This document shows positions 11,618 to 23,020 of a DNA stretch of 64,000 nt, in pieces. Every line of letters begins with the position of its first letter. Positions within the stretch are counted from its first letter, which is position 1. A program made the position numbers and the translations under genes. Source of the DNA: Termitomyces sp. T153. Lineage: Eukaryota > Basidiomycota > Agaricomycetes > Agaricales > Lyophyllaceae. The DNA lies in contig JACKQL020000068.1 of NCBI GenBank assembly GCA_018296165.2, positions 186,001 through 250,000 of the forward strand, written 5' to 3'. A model generated the notes under the pieces. It was given only the letters and a program-made list of their open reading frames with translations, was not told where the DNA came from and made no database searches.

Positions 11618-14119
11618 ATGCCCTTCTTTCGTTCTACTTCTCTTTCGTTCCGTTCTCTTGTCAATAGGAAGCTCAGGAAGGTAAAAAGAATGCCTCCTTT
11701 TCTTAAACATATCTATTCAAATTGCTCCTCAGACTGCTTCAGTACCTCCGTTGCCTTCAACAGAATCACAGTCAGCCTCTGCTGGTCAAGTACGTACATT
11801 TTTCATCGCGCATATCTTTTCATCCAACTAGTCGTCTATAGGAGCAAGCTAGGCTAGAGACCAACGTCGTCGATGCGTTCCATGATCCGACCGTTCTGGA
11901 TATTCGAAGGAGTATGGTGTATGGCTTGAATGGCTTCGTGCGCTTTCATCCTCGACGCGTCAGCCGCTTGCTCATTCCATAACACGTAGGTTACGGAGGT
12001 GAACAAGATGACTGTGATCGGCTCGCCAGCAGCTTCGACGTGCCTGCTCAAACTATCGTCCTCAACGACTATTGTGGTTGACACTCAATCGAAGGCAATT
12101 TCAGCCCCGACGCCAGGCACTCTCTCGTTACACTCTAAACCCTCTTTGGCATCGGCGGCGGCGCCTCGCATTCCGCACCTTGCAGATCTCGATTTCGTCA
12201 AGGTTCTCGGTATCGGCTCCACCGCGCAGGTGTATCTGGTACACAACCGCCGCACCAGCGCCCGACGCGCACTCAAAGTCGTGCCTCATGCGGATATGGT
12301 ATTTGGCCAGATTTTTTCCGTACGCGAGGAGCAGTCGATCCTTCAGACCCTCGCGATGAGTTCCAAGATGATGGGTGGGAAACCATACTTTTCAGAACTG
12401 GACGCGAGCTTCTACGATACAAAAAACTTCTATTTTTTGATGGTATGTTTTCCCTTTCACTGATTGGGCGGTCTGAATGTATGCGCCTCAAAGCCTTTAT
12501 ACCCCACTGATATCGAGAGCGAAATCATCCGTTGCAAACAACTGCCTGAAGTAAGATCGTGTTTCTACTTTGCCGAAGCTGTAAGAATTTCCCAATTCCC
12601 CGTTCCACTGACTTCGCTCACACTCCCCTAGTACCTTGGCCTATGCCACCTCCACTCCCTCGGCATCATCCACCGCGACATTAAACCTTCCAATCTACTC
12701 CTCTCATCTACTGGCCATGTCGTCATAGCGGACTTCGGTCTCTCACGCGATTTCCATATTCGCCCAACCCTCGCCGAACGTGTGTTCCAACCATACTGGC
12801 CCTACGCCCGCGATGACGTTGTGGGCCCCAACACCCCCCGTCGGCCTGGAGACGATCCGAGGCTGCAGTTCACGCTTTTCACCGGGTGTGGGACAGGGCT
12901 GCACATGGCGCCGGAGCTGCTGAAAGGAGAGACGTATTCGTTCGGTGTGGACTTTTGGGCACTGGCGATTAGCTTGTATATGATGCTCACTGGCAGAGTG
13001 AGTACCCTGCTGTCTTTCGTCGGAACATCGTTGACCCTTGCACAAAGCCGCCGTTTGATTCTGAGACAGAGGATTTCAATGACGTTAAGAATGAGATACT
13101 GGAGGCCGACTTGGAGTTTAGAGAAGATGACAAAGTCAGCGATGTTGCACAGGACTTTCTTTCTCAAGTATGTCTTCTTTGGTCTCTTCTATGCTTTCGT
13201 TGTTTACACAGCTGACTTCACCTCAACACAGATGCTAGAAAAATGTCCTGAAGACCGTCGGCACATCACCGAGATTGAAGAGCATTCGTTCTTCGCTGGA
13301 ATGTATGTCACTAATATGCCTTTCGCCTCCTCCCCTCCGGTTGACATTCACATTGATTGCAGTAACTGGCCACTCATGGAGACCTACAGCGTCCCCGCTC
13401 CTTGGATTCCCGACTCAGCCGATCCATCTTTCGTCCTCCAAGAGAAACCGGAAGAGTTTGTCGCGGGACTGCCGTTTGACGATCTAGGTCCTTATCCGGA
13501 TTTCGAGTGGACACCGGGCCTCGAAGAATTTGACGAAGTCGAACTTGTGGATGTCAGATCCAAGGAGGCCGGCTTGGAAGCTAGGAAGGTGGAGGAAGCT
13601 GTGGAAGTGGCAGTCCGGGATGAACGATGTGAGATCGGAGATGTAGTGGAGGAATGTGAAATGGTAGGGGAGGAATGTGAAGTGCGCATGAAAGAAATAG
13701 TAGTGGAGGAAGAAAAGACAAGTGTAGTCAGGGCGCTTTTCCAGCGTCTTTGGCCATGGTCGAAGAAGAGATGGTCAACGGAACAAGAACAATCTCGTGC
13801 AGAGAAGTTGGGAGCAGTATTGACTTCGACGCTTCATCTTCCTCCGACGCCCTCATGTCTCTCTCGTATCTCGTCTTCGTCCTCTGCACCATGGCAGGAG
13901 TTCGCGGATGCTCGTTCCGAGAAATCTTTATCTTCGGCTCACCCAAGTGATACCCCCATCAACTCTTCTATATCTCCAGAGAGACAGCCTCAGCCCCTGA
14001 TTTTTCGACACGTCGAAAATGGTACAGGTTTCCTTTTCAAATTACGCGTGTGGTTCAAACGCCTCTTCCCCTGGACCACAACAACTCAGCTTGTCAATCG
14101 TTTTGATCTGCTCGGATGA
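11618..14119 (+). CDS. Serine/threonine protein kinase, AGC-like
   Basis: Nine exons (11618-11680, 11733-11789, 11842-11937, 11990-12442, 12494-12580, 12632-12997, 13048-13167, 13232-13302, 13363-14119) join in frame to 689 residues. The catalytic domain has the Gly-loop [13 protein letters not shown], the Lys in RRALKVV, FYFAEA before the catalytic loop HRDIKPSN, the metal-binding [10 protein letters not shown], and the activation/APE segment [14 protein letters not shown], then [20 protein letters not shown]. The order and the [13 protein letters not shown] helix fit AGC kinases (Akt/S6K/PDK1 group). The activation segment carries a long insertion (about 12760-12880). A roughly 250-residue acidic, Ser-rich tail with [12 protein letters not shown] repeats ends in tryptophan-rich patches ([19 protein letters not shown]). 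All key residues are present. Target unknown. The chosen 5' exons keep the frame open; the exact start is less certain. Confidence 0.85.
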
Positions 14120-14699
14120 GCACCGTTGAATCACTTTGTCGCTTTTTGGGCTCTTGCCTTTTTCGTAGACGATGGATATATCGAACGGACTTCAAGTTCA
14201 AGAAAATCAACATAAAATCGCACCGTATAAAACTCTTTTTACTCCGATCTAGATGTGGCTCTTCTGAAGAAAGAAACAGCAAAACTGCCCTCATATCCAG
14301 GAATATATATACTCAAGTTAAAACAAGATGTCTCTGTAGATCTCCGCTAGAAGTAGAAAACCCTGATATTTTTTTGAAACTCTGTGCACATTATCTATTC
14401 TCATTCGGCACGTCATACCTGTACGATCCTGAGGCTGTTTTCGATATTTATATCACTTTGATGTCCTTTGTACAATCTATATGAATAACATCCGAGCTAC
14501 TTCTATCTTTTCTAAGAGCATACTTGGCCAGCGACTTCTGCTTCTGTTCTCCTGTCACTTTGATCTTTGCACTGGTGACCACATCTATCTATCCAGGGCA
14601 ATAAACTAACCCTTGTGCTTCAAGACAACAAGTGTTAAACTGAGGATTACCTCACTTCTGTTTGTAAAACTCATGGCCAATTTTCTGTAAAGGGACTAA
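14120..14699. other. No gene seen; boundary of gene island and transposon block
   Basis: AT-rich 3' flank of the kinase gene. An open frame at 14116-14484 overlaps the kinase end and has no recognisable domain. Confidence 0.35.
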
Positions 14700-14954
14700 T
14701 TATTAGGGTCACACCTGAGGAGTGTGTTAGATCCAGCTGACCCAGGGGGCTCTCTCACTGTAGAGCAAGAAATCCATTAGTCAGACTACTGCAATGACTA
14801 AGGGAACTTACAGAGCGTCAGAGTTGAACAGCCATTGATGCAGGGACCCTTGCTCTGGACACCTCTCCTTCCATACTCTTCATTGGAGTATTCATGGAGG
14901 GAGACCCTTGGGGTTCTCCCACAATTGCTGAGAAGGACCTGAGGCCTTCCAGGA
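14700..14954 (-). pseudogene. Repeat-borne ORF of unknown function, copy 2, downstream part
   Basis: On the minus strand this reads LEGLRSFSAIVGEP ... SMNTPMKSMEGEVSRARVPA. It aligns with AEGLRSCPEAVGG ... LVITPMRSDEDVPHRACIP of the copy at 24197-25250. The matching upstream half lies at 22508-22870, on the other side of the LTR element, so the LTR element inserted into this copy. Stops follow. Confidence 0.6.
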
Positions 14955-15988
14955 CTTGTGAGGATAGTTAGTGGGAATCGATCCAAGCAAGTCCGGGGAG
15001 GTCTGGAGGAGTGGAGGATGAGTTGCAGGGAAGGGGGATGGGCTTGGCGGGGTTCAGGCATGAGTCCGTATGTGAGTATTGCAGGTGAGTATTGCAGGTG
15101 CAGAGGAGGTGGAGGCTATGTGAATGATGGGAGTGGAGCTGGAGTTCTGATGGGGGATCAACAGGGATTGATAGGGTTTGGAGCCGAGCGTGTAGCGAGG
15201 TCCAGAGTTGGTGAAAGAGTGTCGGGGGTTCATAATTGTAATTGCAGAGTTTGTGAGGGCGTTATGGTTGAGAGGACTTGAACACAATAGACAGAATCAA
15301 ATGAGATGAGACAGAGTTGAACAAAATGAGAGGAGATGAGATGAGAATGAGAATAGATTCAGGCAGAGACATGGAACGATAATGAAATGATAATGGAATA
15401 GAGACGAGACAAGACTGGGAGACTGAGAATAAGGAAAATGAGACACAGAACATGAAACACGAGAAGAAACAATCAGAAACACATCAGGTAAGGCAGGTAA
15501 TCTCAAGACTAGAGTAGGAAGAGCTACTCTATGTCTTATATACTGACTACTGGAGAGCTCTGGGAATGTCAGCTGTGGTGGCAGGGCTTGGCAGAGCTTG
15601 ATGGAGTTGATGGGTGTTGGTTATGACCAGAGGGCAGGCCATGTTGATATGTTGATGGGATCAATTGTTGACGCAGTCTGTTCCGAGGTTGTCGTGATAC
15701 TCCAAGGTAAGTCGGAGGGACCAGGGTGTTGAGTTGATGATGTGTAATGGAGTCAGGCACAGTGAGGGAGTGGTCCCAGGGGCTCAGGAGATCCAGGGGA
15801 AGCACTGGCGGCTGCAGGAAAGATGTCAGAGTTGGCCAGGGGGCCGTTGGAGTTAGCCAAGAATGCATCAGAGTTAGCTGGAGTAGGCATGGAGTGCTGG
15901 GGAAGTTTGACAGAGCGTCAGGGGAGGTTCTGGGGGGGACAGGGGTTTGTTGGGCAATGTACAGGGGTCCAGGGAATGGGTTGTGACA
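14955..15988 (-). repeat. 3' LTR, truncated
   Basis: The sequence is nearly colinear with 21485-22507. On the minus strand it begins TGTCACAACCC at 15988 and contains the TATA box and the AGTCTTGAGATTA element (15498-15510 on the plus strand). Similarity to the other LTR stops abruptly at about 14955, short of the TGACA end found at 21373, so the end is deleted. CpG-depleted compared with the solo LTR at 49460. Confidence 0.75.
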
Positions 15989-16003
15989 TCACCCCCCCTT
16001 CAG
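15989..16003 (-). other. Polypurine tract
   Basis: On the minus strand the 15 bases directly before the TGTCA start of the left LTR are purine-rich (CTGAAGGGGGGGTGA). This is the expected site for plus-strand DNA priming and fixes the element orientation. Confidence 0.6.
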
Positions 16004-16205
16004 CATTGAGACCCTTGAGACACGGGGAGCAGGTCGGGGATTGGCAGGGGCATGGGAGTCAAAACCAAGTAATATTGATCAATCCACAGCAAGTGATGGC
16101 AGCATGGGAGGCAAAGTCAAAGCATGGCTGCCGCTTTGTCAGGGGGTTCTTTTCAATCAATTAAAAAGCCTTGGACATACCCCGGGGCTTCCCAAATCTT
16201 TTGTC

Positions 16206-17807
16206 ATGTCCTCTCCCAGTTACTCAGCCACTTCCCCTGCCCCATTGTTTTCAGATGCGGATGAGGTGATTGTGTATGACAGCAAGGGGGAGGAGTTCAA
16301 GCGTCAGCGCCAAGCTAGTGCCATGTACCAGAGTCATGAGTAGTATTGACTTGTTTTCTTGGGGTGGCTGATGGAGTTTTGCAGAGTTGTCTGTGGTGGT
16401 GGTGGGTTCCTCGGAGGGTCCTAGGCAGGCCAAATTCTGTCCTGCGGTGCTCTGATTGGTGGCAGAGAATGCAGAAGGGGTCCCACCATTGCAGCAAATC
16501 CCTCAGGCAGAGGTGATGGCAGAGGAGTTTGCAAGGGCATTGGCACAAGCTTGGGCCCCCCTGTCACTAGAATGGTGTCAAAATGAGGCCTTGGTGAGTC
16601 TTTGAGTTCTCTTTTGTCATGTGTGCTGATCAGTTGTTTTTAGTGTGTTCTCTATGCATGGCGGGGCGAGGCCTGCATTTTCAATGTGCCCTCTGTAGGC
16701 TCATGACGTGACACTTCCATTTGCCTTCCATGTCATGTGAGCCACAAGCAGTGCTCAATTTTGTTGGAGTGGCGAGCAGCATGCATTGCTGCGGAGCAGG
16801 GGTGGGATGAGGACTGGGTGCAGGGTCAGCTGGGCAAGGCATGGAAGACCTGGGTGTTGGGGGAGGGGAGTGCAGGGCGGTCTATGGGGCAGGTGGGGCC
16901 TCCGTGGGGTGGGTGGAGGGAGGGGGCATCCTTGGTGGCAGACCATGGGAAGCAGAGAGCTTCCCTGCTGTTGGGGGTGGGGCCCAGCAAGAGGCTGTGG
17001 GGGCATGAGCTGATGGCAGGGCCTCCAGGGTCTCACATTTACTCTCCTACCCTGGGTACGCCCTTGGAACAGGCATCAAGTCCTCTGGAGCCCTTGCCTT
17101 CAATCATGGAGGTCTTCCTTTGCAAGCAGGTGGAGGCTCTAATGGTGGCATTGATGGCACAGGAGGGGGAGCTCCAACAGGCGAGGGAGGATCGAGACGC
17201 GGCACAGGCAGAGAAGGAGGCATTGGAGTGGGCATGGAACACCTCAGTGCAAGTGGTGATGGAGTGAGCGTTAGAGGTACAGGGCTTGCAGGAGCATCTG
17301 GCACAGCAAGAGGTGCGGCCCACGGAGGAGGTGGAGGAGCAGGGAATGGCACTGGAGGGTGGTTCACTGTGGGTGGAGTTGGAGGCAGCAAGGCGGAGGG
17401 AGGATTGGCTGGCCAATGAGGCCACTTCAGGGTGCGCAGGGATCCTTCATAAGTGTCTTTCCCAATTCTCTGCCTGTTACTAAAATGGGTTGTTTTTGGG
17501 GTCAGGCTGGGTGCGGGAGCACCAGGTCCTCTTGGACAGTGCTTCCACAGCATTTGCATCAATCCAAGATGGGTTGGTGCAGATGTTCATGGGTCAGCCT
17601 CTGGAGTTGCAGCAGGGGATGGCAAGGGTGGGGAGGTTGCTGATGAGGCATTGGTGGCATAATGTGGTGGCCCCAGGGTCATGGTGGGAAGTGGTGGCAG
17701 ATGTGGGGGAGGCTTTGCTGGGGTTTGCGGAGGTTTTGGCAGTGGTGCAGGCCCAGATGGAGATTGATTTGGGGGTAGGGATGGTGGGGGTTCCAGGGGA
17801 AGAGTGA
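16206..17807 (+). pseudogene. Spliced coiled-coil gene antisense to the LTR element
   Basis: A plus-strand gene of unknown function. Exon 1 (16206-16338) begins MSSPSYSATSPAPLF and continues SDADEVIVYDSKGEEFKRQR. Exon 2 (about 16384-16590) ends LSLEWCQNEAL. Exon 3 (from about 16752) holds a heptad-rich stretch (QEGELQQAREDRDAAQAEKE). A further exon (about 17508-17807) reads HQVLLDSASTAFASIQDGLV. Short GT-AG introns separate them. In-frame TGA codons near 16459 and 17265 sit where an Arg codon CGA would read through, as expected from CpG decay. I recall similar coiled-coil hypothetical proteins in large numbers in boletoid fungi, but have no search to back this. It runs opposite to the LTR element that contains it. 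Confidence 0.55.
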
Positions 17808-20800
17808 GGGGGCAGTTGGGCCCTACTTCTTGTTGTCTTCGAGTTCGCTGCCCCATTCCACCTTGTATTATATTTTTTGTACTTCCAATGCATCTTTGTT
17901 GTTCCTGGGTGTGTGAAGTGAGACTTTAATTTGTGTGAGGGTGAGGTAAGTGAAACACACAGGGGTGCTGTTGAGAGTTGAATCCCTAGTAGATCCAGAG
18001 GCGGGGGTTAAGCCCACTAATGCCATCTGTGTTGGCTAGTCCTGGGGTTGTTGGGACGGGATGGAGTGCTGTAGGAAGAGTTCCCAAGGCTTGGCAGGAG
18101 TGTTGGGAGTCTTCTTGTGGAGTTCCATGGTGTTTTTGGGCAGCATTGCTGGGTTTGATTCTTGAGGTCTTGGACCCAGGATGTAGGGGTTTTCTTCAGT
18201 CTGCAGTGGAGATGTGTGTTGTGCTGGTTCAAGAGGGTGGGCCTCTGAGTCTTCAATGTGTGTTCAGAGTGGTCGGGGCTTTGGTCTTTTGTTGGTGCAG
18301 CTGGCAGGAGGGGTGGAGGTCTTTCAGCAGTCTGGCCTTTATGCCAATGCAGGTGGCAGGGTGGTGGAGGTCCTTTTTAACAATGGTGGGGGTGGTGGGG
18401 TGAGGTCCATCCTTGGGGCGTAGCCAGTCAGAGGAGGGAGTTCCTGGTGGCTTAGTGGTGGAGCCCCCGGAGTAGGGTGGTCTCTGTAGTAAGTTGGCGG
18501 GGGGCTGTCTTCCATGCCATCTATGCTGTGGATTTGGTCAGCGTAGAGGCAGAGGTACTCCCTTAGGGTGAGGGTTGTGATTCCTTGGTTGGGGGTGCCC
18601 GGAGGTTTACTTTTGGTGGGGTTGTGCATGGTGGGGTTTTGTTGAGCTCCAGAGTATTGTATTTGGTAAAGGGCATGCAGGATCAGGGCTTTGCTGCGCT
18701 CTGGAGTATTGGTTCTGGTCAAAGTTGTGCTCCGGAGTATTGTGTCTATGGGTGGACTTGCTCAGGCAGTGCTTTGGTGTGCTCCAGAGTGTCGATGATG
18801 GGGTTTGGGGTGATCAGTCCCAACAAGTTCCTTCTGGTCCGAAGTCAAGGTTTGTGGGTTCTAGGTCATCTACGTGACATTGCTTTCCTGGCCAAAGGTA
18901 AGTCCAGAGATGAGCAGAGGGGTCTTACGTATTTCTGACACTCCCTAGAGTTTGGAGGGCTGTTGGGGTTGTATTGGTGGATGCTTCTTTGGGCAGGAGC
19001 AGCGTGGGGGTCCAGCAGAGATGCTTTGGGGTGAGGGGGAGTTCAGGGCTGTTGTTCTGTGGGTTGTTCCTTCTGGGGGTAGGTGTTTCTTTCATTGGGG
19101 GAAAGTGAGTAGTCTGGAGTCAACATGGGGGTTGCTCAGTGGGGGGTTCATTGGTTGTGTTGGCCTTGGGGGTGGTGCGAGGCTGAGGAAGGGGTCTGAG
19201 GTGCATTTTGTCGGTCTGCTGTTCCAAGCATGAGTACCAGGGGTCCGGGGTCGATGCGGGGGTTGGGATTGGGTCTTAATTTGTTAGTGGGGTTGTGTTG
19301 TGAATTGGAGGGGAAGTTCTGGAGTGAGGGTTTTCCTCACTGAGCAGCGGAGTTGTCATATAAGAGTGGTGGTGGCTCCTGGAGCCAAGCTTGGATGGGG
19401 GGAGCGGGTCTAGCTGCCTTTCAAGGTTTTGGGTGAGTCTGGCTATCATCCCTCTGTGTGAAATATTTGCTGTGTTGGGAGGAGATGGTTGTTCATGATT
19501 GTTGGAGGGCAGCGGGGAAGTTGGTTGTGGGGGAGCATTGGTTTGGACTCCCTAGGAGTCACAGTGGGGTCAGGGCAATTCTTCATTCATGCTCTAAAGC
19601 AGTCCAGAGGTTATTGTGAATGTGGGTGGGGGTTGGTCACTTCTTTGGGGGCATCATTGGTCCCTCGATTGTCGGGGCGGAGTCAGTGGGACCACCTCAT
19701 TATTCTTGGCTTTGGGGTTGGTCTCCATTGGGTGGGGTTAGATTCGCTGGAGGTGTTGTGAATTTTGGGGGGGAGCTACTTCAAGGGTTCCAGAGTTTAT
19801 TCTCTTCTTGGGGAGCATTGTGTGTTGGGGGATGGGAGTGGGACAGTGGTGGGGCTGGGACTCTGAGGGCGGGATTGTGGCATGTGACGTCTTCTTGGGG
19901 AAGGCATCAGCAATTTTTAGGATACTCTAGAGAGATTACTTTGCATGGGGTTTGTTTCCATTGGTGTGGTCCCTGCTTGATAGACATCTTCCAGCATAGG
20001 GACGGGGTTGTATGGAGCTGGTGGTTGGTGATTTATGCTTGTGGGGTAGGAGCTACAGAGGCATCATTGTTGAGCTGGCATTGTAGGTCCCCTTGGTTGG
20101 ATGTTGGAGTCGAAGTGGGGGCTCCAGAGTGGTGTTGCTAGGGTCTGGAGTTGCGTGGAAGGGTTTGGAGTGGGTTAGAGGGGTGGATCGGGGCAGCTTT
20201 GAGTCAGTGCAGAGTTATTTGGGTCATCAATCCTGGTGGAGAAGTCCTTCAAGGATGTTGGAGCATATGCTCTTTGAGTTGTCAAGACATTTGAGTGGGT
20301 TGATCGACAATCTCTGGGATGAGGGTGGGGCTTCTCCCTCCCTTATATGAACATGTCAGCGAATTTAGAGTACCCCAGGGAACTACTTCATATAGGGCCA
20401 TCTTTCCTATGGTTTGTTCTGGCGGGGCAACTCCTATGCTGGGGGTTCTTGTCATGGGAGGTAGCATAGTCTGATGGCAGGGTCCATGTCTGATGGTGGT
20501 GTGTGGGGAGGGTCAGCATCAAGGATCTTCAATGTCAGGGGTTCCGGATCGAATGGGGGGGTGTTGAAGTAGTGGGCAGGACTCTGGAGTTGTTCCTTAT
20601 TGAGAGTTGGGGTGCTGGCATTCTCCCTGTTAATTTTGGGGTTGTGCTTCAAGGGTTGGGGTGGAGGTGCATATCCCTTCCTTCCTTGATTGCCTAGAAG
20701 CTGGGAGATTCCTTGGTCTTGTTCTAGGGTTGTTGGAGTCGGGTTGGAGGCATCAGGCTCCTTTCATTTGCTGGGCAGAAGTGACAGCCAAGTTGGCCAG

Positions 20801-21359
20801 AGCGTCCTAACTGATCCTGGAAGTGGTTTCTATAATTTGGGGCATAGCATTGGTCTTGGAATCTTGCGTTATTGTGGGTGGGGCTGCTGGGTTGAGCTTG
20901 ATTCCAATCAATAGCAGGGCTAGCTTGGAGGGTGGTCTTTCTTGGGGAGGGTTGTGGGTGAAAGTTGGATGATCTGTTGTGTGGTGTTGGAGAAGTTGTT
21001 GAGCAATGGAGCAAATTGTTGCTGGGGTTCTGGGTGAAGCCTTGGTGATGCCAGATTTGGTCTTTGCAGGGAAGCAGAGCTGATAGAGAAGGTATGGGAA
21101 GGGTGGGGGGTGGTTTGCAGGAGTGGTGTAGGGTTGGGCATGGGTTGGGGAGGGTGTCCATGGAGAGAGCCATTGTATGGGTGTAACTGGAGCGGAAGGG
21201 ACGTTTGGTGTCAGATCTGCGACTCAGTGTGCCTTGGCAAATTGGGCAGGGCCATATGAATCATATGGGTTTCCAGGCATGGGTCAACCATAGACATCGG
21301 AATTGTTTGGCAAATGTGTGTGTGGGGCACATGCAAACATCACAAATGGGGTAAGGTAG
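17808..21359. other. Interior of the LTR element without recognisable domains
   Basis: Strongly G/T-rich on the plus strand and CpG-poor. Minus-strand open frames are Pro/Thr/Ser-rich, for example GITTLTLREYLCLYADQIHS at 18339-18722, which looks protein-like, and PPTLPIPSLSAL at 20724-21173. No polymerase, integrase or protease signature is visible. Most open frames here reflect base composition. Confidence 0.4.
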
Positions 21360-21372
21360 AGTCTTGAGATTA
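21360..21372 (-). other. Primer-binding site complementary to the element's own 5' RNA end
   Basis: Directly next to the 5' LTR (ends at 21373) the element strand reads TAATCTCAAGACT. Its perfect reverse complement AGTCTTGAGATTA lies in the same LTR (22017-22029 on the plus strand as TAATCTCAAGACT), about 32 nt downstream of the TATA box, where transcription should start. This is the arrangement of self-primed Tf1/sushi-type elements. No tRNA-like TGG primer site is present. Confidence 0.7.
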
Positions 21373-22507
21373 TGTCAGGTTCTGCTGACCATGGGGGCTC
21401 AGCTACACTGGGCGAGTCCTTACTAGGCAGACATGATTCCCTGCACTGACAACTGGGCACTCAGAGGTGTTCCAAACACTGGGGACTTGTGAGGATAGTT
21501 AGCAGGAATTGATCCAAGCAAGTCTGGGGAGGTCCAGAGGAGTGGAGGATGAGTTGCAGGGAAGGGGGATGGGCTTGGCGGGGTTCAGGCATGAGTCCAT
21601 ATGTGAGTATTGCAGGTGCAGAGGAGGTGGAGGCTATGTGAATGATGGGAGTGGAGCTGGAGTTCTGATGGGGGATCAACAGGGATTGATAGGGTTTGGA
21701 GCCGAGTGTGTAGTGAGGTCCGGAGTTGGTGAAAGAGTGTTAGGGGTTTGTAATCGTAATTGCAGAGTTTGTGAGGGCATTATGGTTGAGAGGACTTGAA
21801 CACAATAGACAGAATCAAATGAGATGAGACAGAGTTGAACAAAATGAGACGGAGATGAGATGAGAATGAGAATAGATTCAGGCAGAGACACAGAACGATA
21901 ACAAAATGATAATGGAATAGAGATGAGACAAGACTGGGAGACTGAGAATAAGGAAAATGAGACACAGAACATGAAACACGAGAAGAAACAATCAGAAACA
22001 CATCAGGTAAGGCAGGTAATCTCAAGACTAGAGTAGGAAGAGCTACTCTATGTCTTATATACTGACTACTGGAGAGCTCTGGGAATGTCAGCTGTGGTGG
22101 TGGGGCTTGGCGGAGCTTGATGGAGTCAATGAGTGTCAGTTACAACCAGAGAGTGGGCTGTGTTGATATGTTGATGGGATCAATTGTTGATGTGGTCCAT
22201 TCCAAGGTTGTCATGATACTCCAAGGTAAGTCAGAGGGACCAGGGTGTTGAGTCAATAATGTGTAATGGGGTCAGGCACAGTGGGGGAGTGGTCCCAGGG
22301 GCTTAGGAGATCCAGGGGAAGCACTGGCAGCTGTGGGAAAGACATCAGAGTTGGCCAGGGGGCCATCAGAGTTAGCTGAGAATGCGTTGGAGTTAGCCGG
22401 AGTAGGCACAGAGTGCTGAGGAAGTTTGACAGAGCATCAGGAGAGGTTCTGGGGGGGACAGGGGTTTGTTGGGTGATGTATGGGGGTCCAGGAAACGAGT
22501 CATGACA
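21373..22507 (-). repeat. 5' LTR, full length
   Basis: 1135 bp with ends TGTCA...TGACA on either strand. On the element strand it has TATATAAG followed about 32 nt later by the predicted RNA start AGTCTTGAGATTA. The last 110 bp (21373-21484) match the end of the solo LTR (TGCTGACCATGGGGGCTCAG against CGCTGACGATGGGGGCTCAG). Many CpG sites of the solo copy appear here as TpG or CpA. The flanking 5 bp on its outer side read GGTAT on the minus strand; the partner duplication is missing because the 3' LTR is truncated. Confidence 0.8.
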
Positions 22508-22870
22508 ATACCAGTGTGAGCACATACAAAGGTTTTCCCCTTTGTCCACAAGCACAGATGGCCTTTCCCATTCTACCTTTGGGTACAGTCTAACCAAGGG
22601 TACTCTAGTGCCCCCAGTGGCAATGCCTCTTGAACCAGCTACAGCTGGTTAGATAGAAGTGGCTTCTGGCAGCCCTCCTGGCATCACTGCACCTCTCCCC
22701 ATGCCATGAGATGATGTGACAAGATCCAAGGTTTCATATGGAACACCATGAAGTGTTCCAACAAACTCTGGTTCAGTATCAGGACTGAATGTCTGATCCT
22801 CCATGGTCATGATGGTGCCCATTGAGGAAGGTGGATGTTTTATCCTGATGTTCTAGTTGTAACTTGTGGC
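22508..22870 (-). pseudogene. Repeat-borne ORF of unknown function, copy 2, upstream part
   Basis: The minus strand reads MGTIMTMEDQTFSPDTEPEF, then SHGMGRGAVMPGGLPEATSI, then VRLYPKVEWERPSVLVDKGE. It matches MGTVMTLKGQVFGPRSETEF ... SVMPGELPAATSI of copy 3 and YLKVGPKWSAVLASKGK of copy 1. It stops exactly at the LTR end and resumes at 14954. Confidence 0.6.
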
Positions 22871-23020
22871 AGTGACCTTCCTTTCAGAAGTTGGGTGCTA
22901 CTTTACAAACAATTCAGTGCTAGTTTGACTTAGAAAAAATTGTAATGGTTCTTGTAAGGGGACAAGTCTTTGGACCATCCCACCCTTGCCTAGCTTAGTC
23001 TGTGGGAATTGGCACCTCTA

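Larger units (their letters stand above)
14955..22507 (-). mobile_element. Non-autonomous, self-primed LTR retroelement, minus strand
   Basis: Two direct LTR copies (14955-15988 and 21373-22507) flank about 5.4 kb. Orientation is minus: the LTRs carry a TATATAAG box on that strand. A purine-rich tract (CTGAAGGGGGGGTGA, 15989-16003) precedes the left LTR, which is therefore the 3' LTR. A 13-nt primer site follows the right (5') LTR. The internal part has no reverse transcriptase, RNase H, integrase or protease motif that I can find on either strand, so it would depend on another element. Proline-rich open frames on the minus strand (for example 20724-21173) could be remains of its own protein. 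The 3' LTR lacks its last 110-120 bp, probably a deletion that also removed the second target duplication. Confidence 0.75.

Noticed and set aside
14116..14484. 122-codon open frame overlapping the end of the kinase gene
   Set aside because: AT-rich, no domain, and it begins inside the kinase stop codon region; probably 3' untranslated sequence.
17120..17893. Long Pro- and Gly-rich open frames on both strands within the LTR element
   Set aside because: They arise from the G-rich, CpG-poor composition and overlap the spliced coiled-coil gene in other frames; no domain or intron logic supports them.
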